Below are positions 6,953 to 9,703 of a stretch of 9,703 bases of DNA, one piece after another (the stretch's first letter is position 1; the number at the start of each line of letters is the position of its first letter). The DNA comes from DASWHK01 sp036398215 (GTDB lineage: Bacteria; Acidobacteriota; UBA890), in the NCBI GenBank assembly GCA_036398215.1, contig DASWHK010000165.1, positions 1 through 9,703 on the forward strand. The letters run 5' to 3'. A program made the position numbers and the translations under genes. The notes beneath the pieces were generated by a model. That model was not told the DNA's origin and did no database searches. It saw only the letters and a program-made list of their open reading frames with translations.

Positions 6953-7363
6953 ATGTCCGAAAAGATCAAGAAGCCCGACAGCGAGTGGCGGCAGCAGCTC
7001 AGCGAAGAGCAGTACGCCGTGACCCGTCAGGGAGCCACCGAGCCGCCGTTCACTGGCGAGTACGACGACCACGAGGAGGAGGGCGTCTATCGCTGCGTTT
7101 GTTGTGGCGCCGAGCTGTTCTGTTCCGGCGACAAGTTCCACTCCGGGTCGGGCTGGCCGTCGTTCACCCGCCCCGCCGCCGAGGAAATGGTGGACGAGCA
7201 TGCCGACGGCTCGCTCGGGATGGTTCGCACCGAGGTCGTCTGCGCCCGTTGCGACGCCCACCTCGGCCACGTCTTCCCCGACGGGCCCCGGCCGACCGGC
7301 CTGCGCTACTGCATCAACTCCGCGGCCCTGTCGTTCGACGAGGAGAGCGGCGACGAGGGCTGA
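6953..7363 (+). CDS. msrB: Peptide-methionine (R)-S-oxide reductase MsrB
   Basis: A 136-residue cytosolic repair enzyme that reduces the R form of methionine sulfoxide in proteins, normally recharged by thioredoxin. The SelR domain fills the protein: a zinc site from CxxC pairs C48/C51 (YRCVCCGAELF) and C97/C100 (VCARCDAHLGHVF), the GWPSF motif (67-71), HLGHVFPDGP (103-112) and RYCINS, with C120 the catalytic cysteine. The resolving Cys that some MsrB proteins carry just before GWPSF is a Ser here (SGSGWPSF); extra cysteines C50 and C57 are present. Start: ATG at 6953 with GGGAG five nt upstream. An upstream in-frame ATG at 6899 would add 18 residues but has no comparable site and is not expected for the family. 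No signal peptide. Monocistronic by context, convergent with the EVE gene; no msrA is in view. Confidence 0.95.
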   Translation: MSEKIKKPDSEWRQQLSEEQYAVTRQGATEPPFTGEYDDHEEEGVYRCVCCGAELFCSGDKFHSGSGWPSFTRPAAEEMVDEHADGSLGMVRTEVVCARCDAHLGHVFPDGPRPTGLRYCINSAALSFDEESGDEG

Positions 7364-7398
7364 GGAGCCGCCGCCGCGCCGGATCAACGCAAGCGCGC

Positions 7399-7412
7399 GC
7401 CTCCAAGGAGGC
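7399..7412. terminator. Palindrome downstream of msrB (hairpin candidate 1)
   Basis: GCCTCCAAGGAGGC can fold as a GCCTC/GAGGC stem closing a CAAG loop, 36 bp after the msrB stop in a convergent gap. There is no U-tract, so at most a weak or factor-dependent stop. Confidence 0.25.
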
Positions 7413-7421
7413 TGCGTCGAC

Positions 7422-7443
7422 AAGTGGGAGTTGTCCCACACTT
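7422..7443. terminator. Hairpin in the msrB-EVE convergent gap (hairpin candidate 2)
   Basis: GTGGGA (7424-7429), loop GTTG, TCCCAC (7434-7439) form a perfect 6-bp stem, which can be extended by AA/TT across a two-base bulge. It sits between convergent genes and could serve either transcript. No T-run of note follows on either strand. Confidence 0.35.
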
Positions 7444-7465
7444 CGTGCACCTGTCCTCGCCCGTG

Positions 7466-7526
7466 GCCGAGGTTCCGGACGTAGGCGGTTAGCGGTTGCC
7501 GAGGTTCCAGACGTAGGCGGCCAGCG
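7466..7526. repeat. Tandem duplication, 29-bp units with 32-bp period, next to the EVE gene
   Basis: The units 7466-7494 and 7498-7526 match at 26 of 29 positions; both contain GCCGAGGTTCC and GACGTAGGCGG. Read on the minus strand, the copy nearer the EVE gene lies in a short open stretch (7489-7551) ending ALAAYVWNLGNR and a stop. This resembles the last helix of a c-type cytochrome domain, but only about 20 residues are open outside the EVE reading frame. It may be the remnant of a deleted gene whose tail was duplicated, or coincidence. Confidence 0.5.
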
Positions 7527-7549
7527 CCACGGTCGCCCGCTTGAGCCCG

Positions 7550-8008
7550 CTACCCGCTCCCCATCTTCTTGACCTGCTCGAACTCGGCCTTGCTTACCGA
7601 CTGTACGGAGAGGCGACCGTAACGGACCAGCTCCATGCCGGCGAGCTTGTCGGCGGCCTTGATGTCGGGGAGCGCGACGGGCTCGTCGAGCTTGGCGACG
7701 AACTCGATGTCGACCAGGTCCCAGCGGGGATCGTCAGGGTCTGACTTGGCGTCGAAGTAGCGGCTCTTCCGATCGAACTGGAAGGGGTCCGGGTAGGCCT
7801 CCTTGCAGACCCGCGCGATGCCGGCGACGGCCGGCGGCTTGGCGTTGCTGTGGTAGAAGAGCACCTCGTCGCCGGCCTTCATCGCCCGCATGTTGTTGCG
7901 CGCCTTGTAGTTGCGGACGCCCTCCCAGGAGGTCGAGCCATCGCGCGCCAGGTCGTCGATCGAGTAGACGTCGGGCTCGGATTTCATCAGCCAGTAGCTC
8001 TTCGCCAT
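7550..8008 (-). CDS. EVE-domain protein (PUA-like fold, Thy28 type)
   Basis: A 152-residue single-domain cytosolic protein. Family landmarks appear in order: YWLMKSEPDVYSI (5-17), WEGVRNYKARNNM (28-40), VLFYHSN (49-55), YPDPFQFD (72-79), DPRWDLVDIEFV (93-104) and MELVRYGRLSVQ (125-136). Known: EVE domains share the PUA/YTH-like fold and bind modified bases; in bacteria some are fused to restriction nucleases, while stand-alone copies like this are widespread and their substrate is generally unknown. The length is that of a stand-alone copy and no nuclease partner is encoded nearby. Start: ATG at 8008 with GAGG about six nt upstream; the open frame continues far upstream through mtgA antisense DNA but that part is not real coding sequence. 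Convergent with msrB and divergent from mtgA. Confidence 0.92.
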   Translation of the reverse strand: MAKSYWLMKSEPDVYSIDDLARDGSTSWEGVRNYKARNNMRAMKAGDEVLFYHSNAKPPAVAGIARVCKEAYPDPFQFDRKSRYFDAKSDPDDPRWDLVDIEFVAKLDEPVALPDIKAADKLAGMELVRYGRLSVQSVSKAEFEQVKKMGSG

Positions 8009-8037
8009 GCGGTACCTCGCTTGTCCTTGTCGCGGTC

Positions 8038-8055
8038 GGGTCGGGTCGGGTCGGG
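8038..8055 (+). promoter_or_regulatory. Four-tract G-quadruplex motif
   Basis: GGGTCGGGTCGGGTCGGG has four runs of three G separated by identical 2-nt TC loops, which meets the usual sequence rule for an intramolecular G-quadruplex. It also reads as a (TCGGG)x4 microsatellite (8036-8055). It starts 30 nt upstream of the EVE start codon, with the G-rich strand as template for EVE. Folding and function are inferred. Confidence 0.45.
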
Positions 8056-8091
8056 CCGGACGAGGCTGCTTCCGGTCGCGGGTTCGGAAAC

Positions 8092-8155
8092 GTCGGCGTT
8101 CTCGCCTGCGCCGCGCCGCGAAGGTCGGCGCCCTCGCCTGCGACGCGCCGCGAGC
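8092..8155. repeat. Tandem imperfect repeat, two 32-bp units
   Basis: Units 8092-8123 and 8124-8155 abut directly and match at 27 of 32 positions; both begin GTCGGCG and share CTCGCCTGCG and CGCGCCGCGA. The duplication lies between the divergent EVE and mtgA starts. It is either a duplicated regulatory element or slippage in low-complexity GC-rich DNA. Confidence 0.6.
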
Positions 8156-8182
8156 GCCGCGCAAGGCCGTTTCCTCGCGGCG
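8146..8182. repeat. 9-bp inverted repeat upstream of mtgA
   Basis: CGCCGCGAG (8146-8154) and CTCGCGGCG (8174-8182) are perfect reverse complements around a 19-nt loop, ending 30 nt before the proposed mtgA start. It may form a leader hairpin or bind a dimeric regulator. Short all-GC inverted repeats occur by chance at this composition, so confidence in function is low. Confidence 0.4.
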
Positions 8183-8212
8183 GATTGCGGCGCCAAGGAA
8201 TGATCGCATACC

Positions 8213-8998
8213 GTGACCGCCATGCAGAAAACGGCCCGCGCCCGCAAGAGGAAGGGCACCCGCTGGTTCACCTGGAGGCGGGCGCTGCTGTTCTCCGTGC
8301 TCGTCGTCCTCGCCGCGACCACCGCGGCGGTGTGGTGGTGGTACACGCCGCCGTCGCTGCAGGCGTGGAAGTCGGGGGAGCCGTCGGAGACCTGGTCGGT
8401 CTGGGACCGGCAGGTCGAGTCCTGGCGGCAGCAGGGGGCCAGCCGCGAGGTCAGCTTCGAGTACCGGCCGCTGTCGCGGATCTCGATCGACGTGCAGCTG
8501 GCGGTCCTGGTCGGCGAGGACATCAACTTCTTCGGCCATCAGGGCATCGACTTCGACGCCGTGCGCGAGGCCGTCGACGAGTGGCGCGGCGGCGGGCGGC
8601 TGCGCGGCGCCTCGACGATCTCCCAGCAGCTCGCCAAGAACCTGTTCCTCTCCAACGAGCGCTCGTGGACGCGCAAGCTGCGCGAGGCGAAGCTGACCTG
8701 GTGGATCGAGCGCGAGCTGGGCAAGCCGCGGATCCTCGAGCTGTACCTCAACGTCATCGAGTTCGACGCGGGGATCCTCGGCGTCGGCGCCGCGGCGCGA
8801 CGCTTCTACGGCAAGGGCGCCGAGGCGTTGACCGCCGAAGAGGCGGCGGGGCTGGCGGCGGCCATCCCGGCGCCGCACGTCTCCAACCCGCGCACCGCGA
8901 CCCGCGCCTGGCAGAACCGCCGCGAGATCATCGTGCAACGGATGGACGACGCCAGCTGGCTGCGCCGCCGGCTCGCCAGCCTCCGCGACGCGATGTAG
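8213..8998 (+). CDS. mtgA: Monofunctional biosynthetic peptidoglycan glycosyltransferase MtgA (GT51)
   Basis: A 261-residue inner-membrane enzyme that polymerises lipid II into glycan strands. After a basic N-terminus (KTARARKRKGTRW) comes one membrane anchor (about 23-43). The GT51 domain follows with its motifs in order: GEDINFFGHQGIDF (101-114; E102 the expected catalytic Glu), RGASTISQQLAKNLFL (131-146), RKLREAKLTWWIE (154-166), ILELYLNVIEF (174-184; E176) and GVGAAARRFYGK (190-201). No transpeptidase domain follows, which separates it from class A penicillin-binding proteins; length fits the family. Start is uncertain: GTG at 8213 lies 13 nt after AAGGA (8195-8199), ATG at 8222 lies 22 nt after it, so GTG is preferred. 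Divergent from EVE, convergent with the PQQ-like gene. Confidence 0.95.
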   Translation: MTAMQKTARARKRKGTRWFTWRRALLFSVLVVLAATTAAVWWWYTPPSLQAWKSGEPSETWSVWDRQVESWRQQGASREVSFEYRPLSRISIDVQLAVLVGEDINFFGHQGIDFDAVREAVDEWRGGGRLRGASTISQQLAKNLFLSNERSWTRKLREAKLTWWIERELGKPRILELYLNVIEFDAGILGVGAAARRFYGKGAEALTAEEAAGLAAAIPAPHVSNPRTATRAWQNRREIIVQRMDDASWLRRRLASLRDAM

Positions 8999-9051
8999 AG
9001 AGGCCCGGCCCCGAGCGGGTCAGCGGAGCCTGGTTGTTCCGCGGGACGCGG

Positions 9052-9088
9052 TGCCGGTGCTTGCCGAAGCCCGCGACCTCCACCGGCA
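9052..9088. terminator. 8-bp inverted repeat in the mtgA/PQQ-like convergent gap
   Basis: TGCCGGTG (9052-9059) and CACCGGCA (9081-9088) are perfect reverse complements with a 21-nt loop, in the 114-bp gap between convergent genes. The position suits a shared stop, but the long loop and lack of a T-run make it weak. Confidence 0.25.
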
Positions 9089-9112
9089 GGCCGCTCATCG
9101 CCGGCGCCGTCG

Positions 9113-9703
9113 TCAGTCCGGCGGCGGTAACGAAGACGGCGAGAGCCGGACCGCCACCAGCTCGCGCTCGTTGCGCGCGTACAGGATGCCGCCGGCCACC
9201 GCCGGGTAGGCGCGCACGGTGCCCGCCAGGATCCGGGCGCGGGCGATCGGCGTGAAGGCGGCGGGGCTCGCCTCGGCGAGCACCAGCTCGCCGCCCTCCC
9301 GGAGGATCAGCAGAGTATCGCCGGCGACCAGGATCGAGCCGCCGCCGAAGCGGTCGATGCTCCAGGCGACCGCGCCGGTGGCCAGCTCCACGGCCCGCAG
9401 GCTGGGGCTGTACTCCTGCCGCCCGTGGTAGCCGTAGAGGTAGCCGCGGTGGCGGACGCTGGTGGCGTAGTGGTTGCTCAGCACGTCGTCGGAGCTCCAC
9501 ACCGGCGTGAAGCCGTCGGCGCCGCGCGCCAGCAGCACGGCGCCGGTGTTGTAGCTGGCGGAGAGGAACACCCGCTCGTCGATCACCAGCGGCGTCGCGG
9601 CGTTGACCGAGGCGGCCGAGCGCGAGCGCCAGCGGAAGTCGGCGCGCACGCTGCCGTCGGCGGGGTCGATCTCGACCAGGCCCTCGCGGGTGAAGAACAG
9701 CGC
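9113..9703 (-). CDS. PQQ-like beta-propeller repeat protein, C-terminal 196 residues; 5' end beyond the window
   Basis: The frame is open from the right edge to TGA at 9113 and begins mid-protein (ALFFTREGLVEIDPADGSVRA). Blade-type repeats of the PQQ enzyme/BamB-like kind recur: LVEIDPADGSVRADFRW, LRAVELATGAVAWSIDR, GELVLAEASP and LYARNERELVAVRL. SVNAATPLV and SNHYATSV are conserved stretches of the PQQ-binding-like (quinoprotein-type) propeller proteins seen in many environmental bacteria. Known: this family is mostly periplasmic and many members are structural propellers without bound quinone; the catalytic or quinone-binding residues would lie upstream and cannot be judged. A GTG at 9649 is in frame but is internal, because coding similarity continues upstream of it. 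Convergent with mtgA. Substrate and partners are unknown. Confidence 0.85.
   Translation of the reverse strand, partial: ALFFTREGLVEIDPADGSVRADFRWRSRSAASVNAATPLVIDERVFLSASYNTGAVLLARGADGFTPVWSSDDVLSNHYATSVRHRGYLYGYHGRQEYSPSLRAVELATGAVAWSIDRFGGGSILVAGDTLLILREGGELVLAEASPAAFTPIARARILAGTVRAYPAVAGGILYARNERELVAVRLSPSSLPPPD

Larger units (their letters stand above)
8009..8212. promoter_or_regulatory. Divergent spacer between the EVE gene and mtgA
   Basis: This 204-bp gap must contain the promoters of both genes but no clear -35/-10 pair is visible. It is dense in repeated structure: a four-tract G motif, a 32-bp tandem duplication and a 9-bp inverted repeat, each annotated separately. The likely mtgA ribosome binding site AAGGA is at 8195-8199. 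Confidence 0.35.

Noticed and set aside
6590..7450. 286-codon minus-strand frame antisense to msrB and across the msrB upstream spacer
   Set aside because: It lies opposite a certain msrB gene, lacks domain motifs and a ribosome binding site, and its spacer part shows no coding character.
8085..8100. GGGTTCGGAAACG as a possible tRNA T-arm
   Set aside because: The residue after TTCG is not the required A, and no acceptor stem, D-arm or anticodon arm can be built around it.
8009..8938. N-terminal extension of the EVE frame upstream of its ATG
   Set aside because: The extension is antisense to mtgA and crosses the repeat-rich spacer. The family start MAKSYWLMKSEP lies at 8008 with its own Shine-Dalgarno site.
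1..9703. tRNA, rRNA, CRISPR array, insertion sequence, phage or toxin-antitoxin genes
   Set aside because: I looked for T-loop signatures, regularly spaced repeats, transposase motifs and terminal inverted repeats. The only repeats are two-copy intergenic duplications and codon-level expansions.

Overview
The window is a very GC-rich stretch of bacterial chromosome with short intergenic gaps. It carries three exported or predicted-exported beta-propeller proteins: an ASST-type sulfotransferase, a sortilin/Asp-box protein and a PQQ-like propeller. That set, together with glycine/arginine-rich inserts in two of them, is typical of environmental Acidobacteriota and similar Gram-negative phyla such as Gemmatimonadota. 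The phylum is inferred from gene content only, as no marker gene is present. I see no insertion sequence, phage gene, integrase, CRISPR array, tRNA or rRNA, so most of this reads as ordinary chromosomal housekeeping and envelope functions.

Left part (1-3023). On the minus strand, an arylsulfate sulfotransferase-like lipoprotein (268-2013) is followed by the start of a HIT-family protein (1-139), which runs off the window. Diverging from them on the plus strand is an aquaporin-family channel (2385-3023). The 371-bp divergent spacer holds a 16-bp perfect direct repeat with a 49-bp period.

Middle part (3024-6600). A candidate sigma70-type promoter (3236-3264) precedes a 959-residue exported protein with about eleven Asp-box repeats (3309-6188). 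Convergent to it is a small coiled-coil protein (6238-6600). A 352-bp spacer then separates this gene from the divergently transcribed msrB (6953-7363).

Right part (6953-9703). msrB is convergent with an EVE-domain gene (7550-8008). The EVE gene is divergent from mtgA (8213-8998), a monofunctional peptidoglycan glycosyltransferase. mtgA in turn is convergent with the C-terminal part of a PQQ-like propeller gene (9113-9703), which runs off the right edge. The spacers here are the most structured DNA in the window: two hairpins and a 32-bp-period duplication between msrB and EVE, and a four-tract G-quadruplex motif, another 32-bp tandem duplication and an inverted repeat between EVE and mtgA.

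Apart from ASST and the HIT protein, which could be cotranscribed, the genes alternate in direction and look like independent units. Themes are the envelope (ASST, aquaporin, Asp-box protein, MtgA, PQQ propeller) and stress or repair (MsrB, the coiled-coil protein, perhaps EVE). I do not see a convincing new multi-gene system. The items most worth a second look are the RG-rich inserts in two unrelated exported propellers, the aquaporin without the selectivity-filter arginine, and the repeat-bearing spacers.
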